Assembly (NCBI GenBank): GCA_937996725.1
Contig: CALKUR010000117.1
Coordinates: 1-60,567, forward strand
Length of the DNA stretch: 60,567 nt
Source of the DNA: an uncultured Dechloromonas sp.
Lineage (GTDB): Bacteria > Pseudomonadota > Gammaproteobacteria > Burkholderiales > Rhodocyclaceae
Direction: 5' to 3'
Position numbers and translations under genes: made by a program. The notes under the pieces were generated by a model. It had not been told where the DNA came from, did no database searches, and saw nothing but the letters and a program-made list of their open reading frames with translations. Numbering within the stretch: position 1 is the first letter of the stretch; every line of letters begins with the position of its first letter. Positions 50,111 through 59,771 of this stretch are shown here, piece by piece.

Positions 50111-50786
50111 TCTGCCGGAACACCTGCGCCGTATCCGCAGCTTTGTGCGTCGCGAAGGACGTTTGACTGAGGGCCAAACATCGGCCATTTCAAGTGGCTG
50201 GCCACTTTGGGGGGTCGACTTTGTGCCGACCATGGTTGACTGGAACGCCATCTTCGGACGACCTGCCCCGCGCTACCTCGAGATCGGCTTTGGTATGGGC
50301 GGTGCGACGGCAGAGATCGCGCGTAACCATCCGGCGAACGACTATCTAGGTATTGAGGTGCACCGCCCCGGTGTCGGCAATTTGCTCAAGCTGATTGCAC
50401 AGGATGCCCTGAACAACTTGCGCATCATGTCGCATGATGCGGTAGATGTCGTGAACCAGATGATTGAACCTGGTTCACTGGACGGTATTCTGATTTTCTT
50501 TCCGGACCCCTGGCATAAAAAACGTCACCATAAGCGCCGCTTGATCCAGCCGGAATTTGTGCGCATTCTGGCAACGCGATTGAAGCAAGGCGGCACGATC
50601 CACTGCGCGACCGATTGGGAAAATTACGCCGAACAGATGCTGGAAGTCTTGTCTGCCGAGCCGATGCTCGAAAACACGGCTACTGGCTATGCCGAGCGAC
50701 CGGCCTATAGGCCACTGACCAAATTCGAAAATCGTGGCCTGAAACTAGGTCACGGCGTTTGGGATCTGGTCTTCCGTAAGAAGTAA
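50079..50786 (+). CDS. trmB: tRNA (guanine-N7)-methyltransferase TrmB
   Basis: Makes m7G46 in tRNAs. The ATG at 50079 is chosen over a TTG at 50067; the protein is 235 aa. The SAM site is YLEIGFGMGGATAEIA, and the family motif FFPDPWHKKRHHKRRL is complete. Convergent with hemW. Confidence 0.95.
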   Translation: MIEKSKPVLSDLPEHLRRIRSFVRREGRLTEGQTSAISSGWPLWGVDFVPTMVDWNAIFGRPAPRYLEIGFGMGGATAEIARNHPANDYLGIEVHRPGVGNLLKLIAQDALNNLRIMSHDAVDVVNQMIEPGSLDGILIFFPDPWHKKRHHKRRLIQPEFVRILATRLKQGGTIHCATDWENYAEQMLEVLSAEPMLENTATGYAERPAYRPLTKFENRGLKLGHGVWDLVFRKK

Positions 50787-50802
50787 GCGCCCTCCCGACT
50801 TC

Positions 50803-52020
50803 TTAAAGAAATCGCTGCAACAATACGTTCAGAAAACGCCGGCCTTGGTGCGTGGGTTTCAGATGCTTGCCCGGCACAACCCATTCCAGAAATCCATCGC
50901 GTACGGCCGACTCGACCTCACGGCTCACTACGAGCCAGGGTAGACCAGTGTGCCGCTCAAAAAGATCTGTGACAAAGCCGGCATTTAGGCGAAGGGCATT
51001 CATCATGAATTCGCCAACGAGCGCATCGGCGGGGATAGGGTCGTTGGTTTGTGTAAAGTTAACGGTGCCGGCCGCACCCAGATAGAGTTTCGGAAGCTTG
51101 TGACGCATGGTTCGACGAACGCCTTCATGGTTCGTGAGCTTGCCGTGTGCGCCTGGACCGATGCCGAGATAGTCGCCGAAGGTCCAGTAGTTCAGGTTAT
51201 GCCGGCATTGATGGCCAGGCTTGGCAAAGGCCGAAGTTTCGTAGTGGTCATAACCAGCCGCTGCCAGGCGTTCTTCCAAGCAGTCCTGGATTTCAGCGCA
51301 AGTATCGTCGTCGGGTAATCCAGCGGGGGGCGCTGCCGCGAAGGGCGTATGCGGTTCCAGCGTGAGTTGGTAGCAGGAGAAGTGTGGCGGCTCAAAGGCC
51401 AATGCCTGATCGATGTCGGCAAGTGCGGCCGCAGTGTTTTGGTGCGGCAACCCCACCATAAGGTCCAGGTTGAAGGTGTCGAAGCTGCGGGCAGCCGCTT
51501 CAATCGCTGCGATGGCTTGCGCACGATCGTGAATGCGACCGAGCGCATGTAACGCGGTATCGTCAAAACTCTGAATGCCCAGCGATAGCCGGTTGATCCC
51601 GGCCGCACGAAAGCCATTGAAGCGTTCAGCATCGACCGTGCCCGGATTGGCTTCTAGAGTGATTTCCGCTTCGGGTGAAATCGGCAGCAGAGTCCGCAAA
51701 CCCGTGAGCAATCGGTTAACTGCTTCGGGTGACAGTAGGCTCGGCGTGCCGCCTCCAAAGAACACAGTTTCAACGCGCCGCCCCCAGATGCTGGGCAAGG
51801 CAAGTGTGAGATCTTCCAGCAGTGCATCGACCAATGCCGATTCCGGCAAAGTCTCCGGGGCAGAGTGTGAGTTGAAGTCGCAGTAAGGGCATTTGCGCAC
51901 GCACCAGGGCACGTGTACATATAGTGATAGCGGGATCGCCTGCGTAAATTGCGGCGTAAGCGCTGGCGTTGAGTGCGTCTGTTGCTTACGTCCGGGAACG
52001 AAAGTGATGGGTTGCGTCAC
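50803..52020 (-). CDS. hemW: Radical-SAM heme chaperone HemW
   Basis: HemW (formerly HemN-like) binds heme and a [4Fe-4S] cluster. The radical-SAM motif is CVRKCPYCDFNSHS and the conserved HNLNYWTFGDYLGIGPGAHG follows at about two thirds. The start is uncertain: GTG at 52020 (8 bases after the rdgB stop) gives 405 aa, while an ATG at 52086 would overlap rdgB by 58 bases. It lacks features needed for coproporphyrinogen oxidase activity in the N-terminal region, as HemW does. Confidence 0.9.
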   Translation of the reverse strand: MTQPITFVPGRKQQTHSTPALTPQFTQAIPLSLYVHVPWCVRKCPYCDFNSHSAPETLPESALVDALLEDLTLALPSIWGRRVETVFFGGGTPSLLSPEAVNRLLTGLRTLLPISPEAEITLEANPGTVDAERFNGFRAAGINRLSLGIQSFDDTALHALGRIHDRAQAIAAIEAAARSFDTFNLDLMVGLPHQNTAAALADIDQALAFEPPHFSCYQLTLEPHTPFAAAPPAGLPDDDTCAEIQDCLEERLAAAGYDHYETSAFAKPGHQCRHNLNYWTFGDYLGIGPGAHGKLTNHEGVRRTMRHKLPKLYLGAAGTVNFTQTNDPIPADALVGEFMMNALRLNAGFVTDLFERHTGLPWLVVSREVESAVRDGFLEWVVPGKHLKPTHQGRRFLNVLLQRFL

Positions 52021-52028
52021 GGGCGCAA

Positions 52029-52616
52029 TCAGAGCGTGCCTAAGCGCGTTAGGAGTTGTTGCATGGCGATCGCTCGATGCGAGCATTGGTTCTTGGCTTC
52101 GGCGGTCATTTCTGCGGCAGAGAGGTTGGCTTCAGGCACCCAGAACAACGGATCGTAGCCAAAGCCGTGCTCACCGCGCGGCGTTTCGAGGATTTCACCG
52201 TGCCAATTCCCTTCGGTGATGATGGGTTGCGGATCATCGGCGTGACGTACAAGGACCAGCAGGCTGACGAAGTGCGCGGCACGATCCTGTTGCCCGGCGA
52301 GTTTTTCCAGCAAAAGCCGGTTATTGCGTTCGTCGGATTTGGGTTCGCCTGCAAAACGGGCCGATAAAACGCCGGGTGCGCCACCGAGGGCGCGGACGCA
52401 CAGCCCAGAGTCATCGGCGATGGCGGGTAGGCCGCTCAGACGAGAGGCATGCCGCGCTTTAGCCAGTGCGTTTTCAACAAAGGTGAGGTACGGCTCTTCA
52501 GCTTCCGGAATATTCAGCGCACCCTGTGGCACCAGTTCGATGCCGATAGGTGCGAGTAACGTGCCAAGCTCTTTGAGTTTTTTGGCGTTATTGGAAGCGA
52601 GAACGAGGCGTTGCAT
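52029..52616 (-). CDS. rdgB: Non-canonical purine NTP pyrophosphatase RdgB
   Basis: Hydrolyses dITP/XTP to keep damaged purines out of nucleic acids. 195 aa with the family motifs LASNNAKKLKEL, IADDSGLCVRALGGAPGV and HGFGYDPLFWVPE, and a C-terminal SHRAIAMQQL. Starts two bases after rph ends and is followed by hemW. Confidence 0.96.
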   Translation of the reverse strand: MQRLVLASNNAKKLKELGTLLAPIGIELVPQGALNIPEAEEPYLTFVENALAKARHASRLSGLPAIADDSGLCVRALGGAPGVLSARFAGEPKSDERNNRLLLEKLAGQQDRAAHFVSLLVLVRHADDPQPIITEGNWHGEILETPRGEHGFGYDPLFWVPEANLSAAEMTAEAKNQCSHRAIAMQQLLTRLGTL

Positions 52617-52618
52617 GC

Positions 52619-53335
52619 TCAGGCCTTGGTCGCCTGCTTCTGTGCAGCCACCAGATCGCTGATACCCGCTTCTGCCAGATCAACCAGTGCGCCCAGTTCG
52701 GCGCGCGTGAAGGGCGTGCCTTCGGCCGTACCCTGAATTTCTACAATGCCGCCGCTACCGGTCATGATGACATTCATATCGGTATCGCAGCTCGAATCTT
52801 CCGCGTAATCCAGATCAAGTACAGGCTGACCATCGACGATGCCGACGGAAATTGCTGCCACGTGGTCGCGAATTGGGTTAGCAGGCAATTCGCCGGCGGC
52901 CACCAGCTTGGCGCAGGCGTCATGCAGGGCAATCCAGGCACCCGTAATGGCGGCGCAACGCGTTCCGCCATCGGCTTGTAAGACATCGCAATCGAGCGTG
53001 ATCTGGCGTTCGCCCAGGGCGACCAGATCAGTCACTGCACGCAGGCTTCGTCCGATAAGGCGCTGGATCTCCTGTGTTCGCCCGGTTTGTTTGCCCTTGG
53101 CGGCCTCGCGGGCGCTGCGGGTGTGCGTGGCGCGCGGTAGCATGCCGTACTCGGCGGTCACCCACCCCTGCCCTTTGCCGCGTAGCCAGGGCGGCAGATT
53201 GGTTTCGACACTGGCGGTACAAAGAACACGGGTTTGGCCGATCTGAATCAGCACGGAGCCTTCGGCATGGACGGTATAGCCGCGCGTGATCGAAAGCGGA
53301 CGTAATTCACCGGGTTGACGCTGGCTGGGTCGCAT
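52619..53335 (-). CDS. rph: RNase PH
   Basis: A 238-aa phosphorolytic 3'-5' exonuclease that trims tRNA 3' ends. Motifs: RPLSITRGYTVHAEGSVL, GKGQGWVTAEYGMLPRATHTR, GRTQEIQRLIGRSLRAV and LDCDVLQADGGTRCAAITG. First gene of the rph-rdgB-hemW minus-strand set and divergent from yicC. Confidence 0.97.
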   Translation of the reverse strand: MRPSQRQPGELRPLSITRGYTVHAEGSVLIQIGQTRVLCTASVETNLPPWLRGKGQGWVTAEYGMLPRATHTRSAREAAKGKQTGRTQEIQRLIGRSLRAVTDLVALGERQITLDCDVLQADGGTRCAAITGAWIALHDACAKLVAAGELPANPIRDHVAAISVGIVDGQPVLDLDYAEDSSCDTDMNVIMTGSGGIVEIQGTAEGTPFTRAELGALVDLAEAGISDLVAAQKQATKA

Positions 53336-53398
53336 GGGGGCTCCTGTGGTTTAAACTCGTCGGCATTGTACGACTTCTCATCAGATTCAGGATTTCTC

Positions 53399-54274
53399 AT
53401 GATTGCCAGCATGACCGGTTTCGCCAACGTGACTCGCCCCATTGCCGGGAGTAACGTCGGTGGCACCCTCACCTTCGAGATCAAGAGCGTGAACTCGCGT
53501 TTTCTGGATCTGAGCTTTCGCTTTCCCGACGAGCTTCGGGCATTGGAGATGCCGCTGCGCGAATTGCTGGGCAAGGAACTTGCCCGCGGCAAAGTCGAAT
53601 GTCGTGCCGGCTGGGCGCTCAAAGCGGGCGATGCGATAGAAACGTTGGATGCCGAGCGGTTGCAACGTTTGCTGCAGCTCGCCCAGGAGGTGCAGGGCTT
53701 CTTTGCCGATAGCCGGGGTTTGAGCACGGCGGATGTCTTGCGCTGGCCCGGTGTGGTGCAATCTGCCGAGCTGGATTGGGCCACATTGTTGCCGGAGTTT
53801 CAGGCGATGGCGGCTGAGGCGATTAAGGCGCTCAAAGTCGTCCGCGACCGCGAGGGTGCTCGATTGGCGGAACTAATCAAAACGCGCACGACAACCATGC
53901 GCGCGCTGGTTGCGCGTGCCGAGCCGCTAGTTCCGGCCGCGCAGCAGGCCTTCGCCGACAAAGCCCGTGCCAAGCTGATCGAAGTGGTGGGCAGCGCCGA
54001 AGATGAGCGAATCCGGCAAGAATTGACGCTCTATGCAGTGCGTACGGACGTTGCCGAGGAGTTGGGACGTCTGAAAGTTCATCTGGACGAGGTTGATCGG
54101 GTCGTTTCGACACCGGGCCAGGCCGGTAAGCGGCTAGACTTTCTGATGCAGGAGCTGAACCGCGAAGCAAATACCCTGGGCTCTAAGTCGGTCAGCACAG
54201 ATGTTTCGGCGATTGCCATGGAACTTAAGCTGCTGGTCGAACAGATTCGCGAACAAGTGCAGAATATCGAATAA
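53399..54274 (+). CDS. YicC family endoribonuclease
   Basis: A 291-aa YicC/YloC protein. The ATG at 53399 gives MIASMTGFANVTR, the typical start; longer frames upstream do not match. Signatures: EIKSVNSRFLDLSFRFPDEL, RGKVECR, and the C-terminal KRLDFLMQELNREANTLGSKS with IAMELKLLVEQIREQVQNIE. YicC members cleave RNA and affect stationary-phase survival. Adjacent to gmk as is typical. Confidence 0.93.
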   Translation: MIASMTGFANVTRPIAGSNVGGTLTFEIKSVNSRFLDLSFRFPDELRALEMPLRELLGKELARGKVECRAGWALKAGDAIETLDAERLQRLLQLAQEVQGFFADSRGLSTADVLRWPGVVQSAELDWATLLPEFQAMAAEAIKALKVVRDREGARLAELIKTRTTTMRALVARAEPLVPAAQQAFADKARAKLIEVVGSAEDERIRQELTLYAVRTDVAEELGRLKVHLDEVDRVVSTPGQAGKRLDFLMQELNREANTLGSKSVSTDVSAIAMELKLLVEQIREQVQNIE

Positions 54275-54301
54275 TCAATCTACGCCACATCCATTCAGCC
54301 C

Positions 54302-54949
54302 ATGATCCAGCATTCTTCAACGCCTCGTATCGGCCCCGGTAGCCTATTCGTCATTGCCGCTCCCTCGGGTGCCGGTAAGACAACGCTGACCCGTATGGCG
54401 CTGGCGCAAAATCCGCATCTGGCCCTATCCATTTCCACGACGACCCGACCCCCGCGCCCAGGTGAGCAGGATGGCGTGCATTACCACTTTGTATCCGTCG
54501 AGACTTTTAAGCAGATGCAGGCGGTGGGTGAGTTTCTGGAATCAGCCGAGGTGCATGGCAATTTTTACGGCACGACCCGAAGCGGCATTGAAGCCTTGCT
54601 CCGCGAGGACCGCGATGTGATTCTGGAAATCGACTGGCAGGGTGCTCAGCAAATTCGCCAGATTTACCCTGAGTCGGTGGGGGTATTTATCGTGCCACCG
54701 TCATTTGCTGTTCTGGAGCAGCGATTGCAGGGCCGCGGCCAGGATTCGGCCGATGTTATTGCCCGCCGTGTGGCTAATGCCCGTGAGGAATTGCAGCATC
54801 TGGACGAGTTTCCCTACGTTATAATTAACGAAAACCTGGATGAAGCCCTTGCCGAGTTGCTGGCTGTATTTGCGGCCGCCCGTGTGCGTCTGGATAATCA
54901 GATCCAACGGACACAGTCGTTGATGGCTTCTTACCTAAATCGCTCTTAA
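54302..54949 (+). CDS. gmk: Guanylate kinase
   Basis: A 215-aa enzyme that phosphorylates GMP to GDP. The P-loop is APSGAGKTT (about residues 20-28); GMP-binding motif STTTRPPRPGEQDGVHYHF and DWQGAQQIR are present. Part of the yicC-gmk-rpoZ-spoT unit, linking guanine nucleotides to (p)ppGpp. Confidence 0.97.
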   Translation: MIQHSSTPRIGPGSLFVIAAPSGAGKTTLTRMALAQNPHLALSISTTTRPPRPGEQDGVHYHFVSVETFKQMQAVGEFLESAEVHGNFYGTTRSGIEALLREDRDVILEIDWQGAQQIRQIYPESVGVFIVPPSFAVLEQRLQGRGQDSADVIARRVANAREELQHLDEFPYVIINENLDEALAELLAVFAAARVRLDNQIQRTQSLMASYLNRS

Positions 54950-54964
54950 GAACGGAAGTGCATC

Positions 54965-55171
54965 ATGGCTCGTATTACAGTTGAAGATTGCCTGAAGAGA
55001 ATCCCGAATCGTTTCCAGATGACGCTGGCAGCGACGTACCGTGCGCGTCAGTTGGCTAACGGTGCCACACCGCAGGTTGAAGTTGATCTCGATAAACCGA
55101 CCGTAGTCGCGCTGCGTGAAATCGGTGAAGGTCTGGTCGGTGTGGAAGTGTTGAATCGTCCGCAGGCCTGA
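54965..55171 (+). CDS. rpoZ: RNA polymerase omega subunit
   Basis: A 68-aa subunit that helps assemble RNA polymerase and forms part of a ppGpp site. MARITVEDCLKRIPNRFQMTL is the typical start and KPTVVALREIGEGLVG the conserved core. Lies between gmk and spoT, the standard operon order. Confidence 0.97.
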   Translation: MARITVEDCLKRIPNRFQMTLAATYRARQLANGATPQVEVDLDKPTVVALREIGEGLVGVEVLNRPQA

Positions 55172-55209
55172 AACACCGCTGATGAATCGGACGGGAGCAG
55201 GGGCCTACG

Positions 55210-57411
55210 ATGAATACGGAAGCCCGTGTGCCGGTAAGCTCGGACGTTCCCGCTGATCAGCCCCCGGCCCTTGGGCCGGACGACCCGGCGTACCGGGTAT
55301 TTATAGATAGTTTGGATTACCTCCCCGCCCCGGATTTGGCGCGGGTTGAGGAGGCGTTTGCTTTTAGCGAAAGCTGCCACCGTGGCCAAAAACGGATTTC
55401 CGGTGAGGCGTACATCACACACCCCTTGGCGGTTGCCGGTGCGTTGGCCGAGTGGAAGATGGATGCGGTGGCCATTATGGCGGCACTGCTCCACGATACG
55501 ATTGAAGACACAGGGGCCACAAAGGAAGAGCTGACGACGCGTTTTGGTAAACCGGTCGCTAACCTGGTGGAAGGTTTGTCTAAGCTCGATCGACTCGAGT
55601 TTGCGAGTCAGCATGAAGCGCAAGCCGAAAACTTTCGTAAGATGTTGCTGGCCATGGCGCGCGATATTCGCGTCATTCTGATTAAGCTGACGGATCGTTT
55701 GCACAACATGCAGACACTGGGTGCCATGCGGCCAGATAAACGCCGTCGCATTGCCCGTGAAACGCTAGAGATCTACGCGCCAATCGCTAACCGTCTGGGT
55801 TTGAACACGCTTTTTAGAGAGCTACAGGATCTAGCATTCAAGAGCATTTACCCGCACCGCTACGATGTGCTGGAACGGACCGTGAAATCGGTTCGTGGCA
55901 ACCGCAAAGAAATGGTTCAGAAGATCCTGAACAGTCTTTCGGAAAAGTTGGTCCAGGCCGGCGTTCGTGCAGAAGTTTTTGGTCGCCAGAAAACGTTGTA
56001 TTCGATTTATCGCAAGATGATCGAGAAACATTTGTCGTTTTCCCAGGTGCTCGATATTTACGGTTTCCGGATTATTGTCGAGAATGACGCTGAGTGTTAC
56101 TTGGCGCTCGGTGCATTGCATGCGTTGTATAAACCTCTGCCGGGTAAGTTCAAGGACTATCTCGCCATTCCCAAGGTTAATGGCTATCAGTCGTTGCACA
56201 CAACCTTGATTGGTCCATACGGTACGCCGATAGAAATCCAGATCCGAACACGAGATCAGCACCGGCTGGCACAGGAGGGCGTCGCCTCTCACTGGTTGTA
56301 TAAAGAAACCGGTAAGTTTTCCGACGACCTGCACGACAAAACCACCAAGTGGTTGGAGTCTCTGGTCGAGATGCAGTCCATGAGTGGTGACTCCTCTGAG
56401 TTTTACGAACTCGCCAAGGTGGATCTGTTCCCGGATGAGGTGTTTGTATTCACGCCGAAGGGTAAGATCTTGACGCTGCCTAGTGGCTCGACGGCGGTGG
56501 ATTTTGCTTATGCCGTGCATACGGATATTGGCAACCGCTGCGTTGCTGCCAGAATTAATCGCGATTTCGCACCTTTGCGTACAGAGCTACAAAATGGTGA
56601 CCAGGTAGAAATCATCACTGCCGTTATTCCGAATCCGAACCCGGCTTGGTTGAAGTTCGTTCGTTCGGGTCGTACCCGCAGCAAAATCCGACACTTTCTG
56701 CGTACCGCACATCATGAGTCTTCTGCAGCGCTTGGAAAACGGCTGCTCAGTGGTGAGTTAGCGCGATATGGTCAACGGCTTCAGGACGTGCCGCAAGCCG
56801 AATGGGGCCGCGTGTTGTCAGAGTCGGGTGCGCAAGCGGAAGGCCAGATACTCAGTCAGATCGGTACCGGGCAGCGCCCAGCAACGGATGTGGCCGTGGA
56901 ACTTCTCGGGTTGGATCCCGCGCAGGCGTTGCCCACGAGCGCCAGGGCACCGGTCATGATTAACGGAGCCGAAGGCATGGCCGTACATCTGTCGACCTGC
57001 TGCCAACCGATTCCCGGCGATCCGATCGTGGGCTCCCTCGATGCCAAGCGTGGTCTAATCGTACACACTCACGATTGCCTGAGAATTCGTCGGCAACTCG
57101 GCCACGATGCACAGAAGTGGGTTGACGTGGAATGGGCGCCGGAAATTACTGGCCAGTTCGATGTTCGTATTCGTGTGGAGATCCGCAATCAACGCGGTGT
57201 GCTGGCAAAGATTTCGTCGGCGATCGCTGAAGCAGAATCGGACATCGTTCATATCAGTATGGATGACATGGGCGGGATGTACACGACCTTGTTCTTTACG
57301 TTACAGGTTCGAGACCGCAAGCATTTGGCCAGAGTGATGCGCAACATCCGCCACTTGCCCGAAGTTTCCCGGATTGCGCGTATTCGCGAGAGCGAGGAGA
57401 AGCCGTTATGA
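55210..57411 (+). CDS. spoT: Bifunctional (p)ppGpp synthetase/hydrolase SpoT
   Basis: A 733-aa RSH protein. The hydrolase domain has the intact HD site (H71, ALLHDTIED with H95-D96). The synthetase domain (about 260-375) carries KFKDY at 313-317 (RxKD-like), the sign of a bifunctional SpoT/Rel rather than RelA (ExDD), and GYQSLHTTLIGP. The TGS domain follows (LFPDEVFVFTPKG) and the C-terminal ACT domain begins at about 655. It overlaps dadA by four bases. Confidence 0.96.
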   Translation: MNTEARVPVSSDVPADQPPALGPDDPAYRVFIDSLDYLPAPDLARVEEAFAFSESCHRGQKRISGEAYITHPLAVAGALAEWKMDAVAIMAALLHDTIEDTGATKEELTTRFGKPVANLVEGLSKLDRLEFASQHEAQAENFRKMLLAMARDIRVILIKLTDRLHNMQTLGAMRPDKRRRIARETLEIYAPIANRLGLNTLFRELQDLAFKSIYPHRYDVLERTVKSVRGNRKEMVQKILNSLSEKLVQAGVRAEVFGRQKTLYSIYRKMIEKHLSFSQVLDIYGFRIIVENDAECYLALGALHALYKPLPGKFKDYLAIPKVNGYQSLHTTLIGPYGTPIEIQIRTRDQHRLAQEGVASHWLYKETGKFSDDLHDKTTKWLESLVEMQSMSGDSSEFYELAKVDLFPDEVFVFTPKGKILTLPSGSTAVDFAYAVHTDIGNRCVAARINRDFAPLRTELQNGDQVEIITAVIPNPNPAWLKFVRSGRTRSKIRHFLRTAHHESSAALGKRLLSGELARYGQRLQDVPQAEWGRVLSESGAQAEGQILSQIGTGQRPATDVAVELLGLDPAQALPTSARAPVMINGAEGMAVHLSTCCQPIPGDPIVGSLDAKRGLIVHTHDCLRIRRQLGHDAQKWVDVEWAPEITGQFDVRIRVEIRNQRGVLAKISSAIAEAESDIVHISMDDMGGMYTTLFFTLQVRDRKHLARVMRNIRHLPEVSRIARIRESEEKPL

Positions 57412-58658
57412 AAGTATTGGTCATCGGTGCGGGTGTTATCGGCACAACAACGGCTTGGTATTTGTCCGAGGCGGGTCATGAGGTCACGGTTGTCGATCGG
57501 CAACCCGGTGCCGGGCAGGAAACCAGTTTTGCCAATGGCGGCCAGATTTCTGTCTCACATGCAGAACCTTGGGCAAATCCGGGTGCGATTCGTAAAGTCT
57601 TCGGCTGGCTTGGCAAGGAAGATGCGCCGCTGTTATTTCGCTGGCGTATGGACCCGGAACTGTTCCGCTGGGGTTTGCAGTTTTTGCGCGAGTGTTCTGC
57701 TAGCAGAACAAAGCAAAATATCCGCGCGATCGTTGCCTTAGCCAGCTATAGCCGCCGGAGCTTGATTGAGCTACGCGCAAAGACAGGGATGTCTTATGAT
57801 CAGTTGACCCAAGGTATTTTGCACTTCTACACCGATCAGCGTGAGTTTGAAGGTGCAGCCATGGCTGCCGAAGTGATGCGCGATTTTGGTCTAGATCGGA
57901 GCCAGGTCGACGCTGCCGAGTGTGTACGGATCGAACCAGCATTGGCCGATGCAAGATCGATGATTGTGGGCGGCCACTACACCCCGTCCGACGAGTCGGG
58001 TGATGCCCACCTGTTTACGCGGCGCCTTGCCGAGTTAGCGACGCAACGTGGTGTGCGTTTTGAGTACGGTACGCCGATCGTACGGTTGCGTGGTGCTGCG
58101 GACCGCATCGAATATGCCGAACGTTACAACGGTGAAAGGCTTCAGGCGGATGCTTATGTGGTTGCCTGCGGTAGTTTCAGTAATACGTTGGTCAATCCCT
58201 TGGGTATCCGTCTACCGATCTATCCGGCCAAAGGTTATTCGGCGACCCTCACCTTACAAGACGGCGAGAATTTCGCACCGTCCGTTAGCCTGACCGATGA
58301 TGGTCACAAGCTGGTGTTTTCACGCCTAGGTAACCGTCTGCGTATTGCCGGCACCGCGGAAATGAATGGTTACGGTATGGGTCTGAATCAGGTCCGTTGC
58401 GAAGCGATTACCGCCCGTACGCACGAGATCTTTCCACATCTAAGAACGGTTGGTGAACCGATTTACTGGACCGGATTGCGACCCGCGACCCCATCGAACG
58501 TCCCAATCGTCGGCGCATCGCGTTTGAAAAACCTGTATCTCAATACTGGGCATGGCACTCTCGGGTGGACCATGTCTTGCGGTTCCAGCCGGGCGCTGGC
58601 AGACATCATTTCGGGCCAACGACCGGAAGTCGACTTTCCGTTTGCCTATCGTTACTGA
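57408..58658 (+). CDS. dadA: D-amino acid dehydrogenase DadA
   Basis: A 416-aa FAD enzyme that deaminates D-amino acids (mainly D-alanine) and passes electrons to the respiratory chain. The FAD motif GAGVIGTTTAWYLSEAGH is at residues 7-24, with QETSFANGGQISVSHAEPWA. It starts inside the spoT stop (ATGA) and its stop overlaps the tatD start (TGATG), so it is translated with both. Confidence 0.93.
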   Translation: MKVLVIGAGVIGTTTAWYLSEAGHEVTVVDRQPGAGQETSFANGGQISVSHAEPWANPGAIRKVFGWLGKEDAPLLFRWRMDPELFRWGLQFLRECSASRTKQNIRAIVALASYSRRSLIELRAKTGMSYDQLTQGILHFYTDQREFEGAAMAAEVMRDFGLDRSQVDAAECVRIEPALADARSMIVGGHYTPSDESGDAHLFTRRLAELATQRGVRFEYGTPIVRLRGAADRIEYAERYNGERLQADAYVVACGSFSNTLVNPLGIRLPIYPAKGYSATLTLQDGENFAPSVSLTDDGHKLVFSRLGNRLRIAGTAEMNGYGMGLNQVRCEAITARTHEIFPHLRTVGEPIYWTGLRPATPSNVPIVGASRLKNLYLNTGHGTLGWTMSCGSSRALADIISGQRPEVDFPFAYRY

Positions 58659-59509
58659 TGGAGGCTGTTTCTTTGCGTTGGGTCGATACCCACGTGCATT
58701 GGGATGCGTCAGAGTTTGAGCTGGATCGGGAACAAGTCCTCATTCGGGCGAAACGGGCAGGCGTGCATGGCTGCTTTAACCCATCGATCAATGTCGAAAG
58801 CTTCGCTGCCGTCAACGCCATCGCTATAGCATCACAGACCCGTAGCGATTGGCCAGTGGTATTGCCGGCTTATGGCATTCATCCTTTGTATGTTGAGCAA
58901 GCCACCGATGCTGACTTAGAAGCGCTTGATCGGCAGCTTACGGCGCATCGTCCTATTGCCGTGGGAGAGATCGGGTTGGATGGCTTTACAGGTGCGCCCG
59001 ATATGGTGCTACAGCGCCGCTGGTTCGAAGCGCAGTTGGTCCTAGCGGCAAAACACAACTTACCTGTACTGCTTCATGTGCGCCATGCCGTGGAAGAAGT
59101 GATTCACGCATTAAAGCGCGTCCAAGGTAAACAGCAAGTGATACCCGGCGGTATTGCGCATGCCTTCAATGGTAGCGAGAGCCAAGCTGATCAACTGATT
59201 CGCATGGGCTTTCAATTAGGTTTTGGCGGCAGCATGACCTACGAGGGTTCGACAAGAATCCGTCGGCTGGCGGCACAAATGCCCTTGAGCCACATTGTTC
59301 TGGAAACCGATGCGCCCGATATGGCGGCAGCCTGGTTGCAACGGACGCGCAACGAATCGGCAGAACTGCCCAAGATCGCAAAAATTATGGCCGATTTGCG
59401 CGGCATTTCCCTAAGCGAATTAGCAGAAGCCACGTACAACAATGCGCAAAAAGTCATAGCCAGCGCCGGTTTGGCGGGCCTTGATGGTGCGCGCGCACAC
59501 TTAACGTGA
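58658..59509 (+). CDS. TatD family metal-dependent hydrolase/nuclease
   Basis: A 283-aa TatD-type enzyme from the ATG at 58658; longer frames upstream lie in dadA. The metal motif is DTHVHWD (H12, H14), followed by GEIGLDGF, LPVLLHVRHA, HAFNGS and the terminal LETDAPDM. TatD proteins are 3'-5' DNA exonucleases acting on damaged DNA. The sequence departs from E. coli TatD in DTHVHWD versus DTHCHLD, so a different subgroup (YcfH/YjjV-like) is possible. Confidence 0.88.
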   Translation: MEAVSLRWVDTHVHWDASEFELDREQVLIRAKRAGVHGCFNPSINVESFAAVNAIAIASQTRSDWPVVLPAYGIHPLYVEQATDADLEALDRQLTAHRPIAVGEIGLDGFTGAPDMVLQRRWFEAQLVLAAKHNLPVLLHVRHAVEEVIHALKRVQGKQQVIPGGIAHAFNGSESQADQLIRMGFQLGFGGSMTYEGSTRIRRLAAQMPLSHIVLETDAPDMAAAWLQRTRNESAELPKIAKIMADLRGISLSELAEATYNNAQKVIASAGLAGLDGARAHLT

Positions 59510-59771
59510 TTCTCAGAAAAGATCGTTAATTACTTGCGATCACAGGACTTTTTTGCTGGCTAGTTTGGGGAATTAACAAAACCACATCGTCTTGATGCGT
59601 AGATGCACCATCCTGAAACCCACTAGTGGTGGGCATTACAGCTTCCTTACAACAAAAAAATTTATGTTGAGACTTGTAAAACCCGCAGAAAGTCAGGGCA
59701 TAATGGCTACACGGAACTAATGAAGCAACGTTAGTTCTACCGATTTTTGTAAACACTTGGGAGACACCCTC
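59510..59771 (+). other. AT-rich 262-base gap upstream of hupB with short dyads
   Basis: No coding frame fits. Visible elements are the palindrome CCACTAGTGG, an A-run with CAACA/TGTTG arms, a candidate promoter TTGTAA (59674-59679) and CATAAT (59699-59704) with a long 19-base spacer, and an inverted repeat GAACTAA (59714-59720)/TTAGTTC (59731-59737) in the expected leader. The promoter is weak by sequence; regulation of hupB is inferred. Confidence 0.4.
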
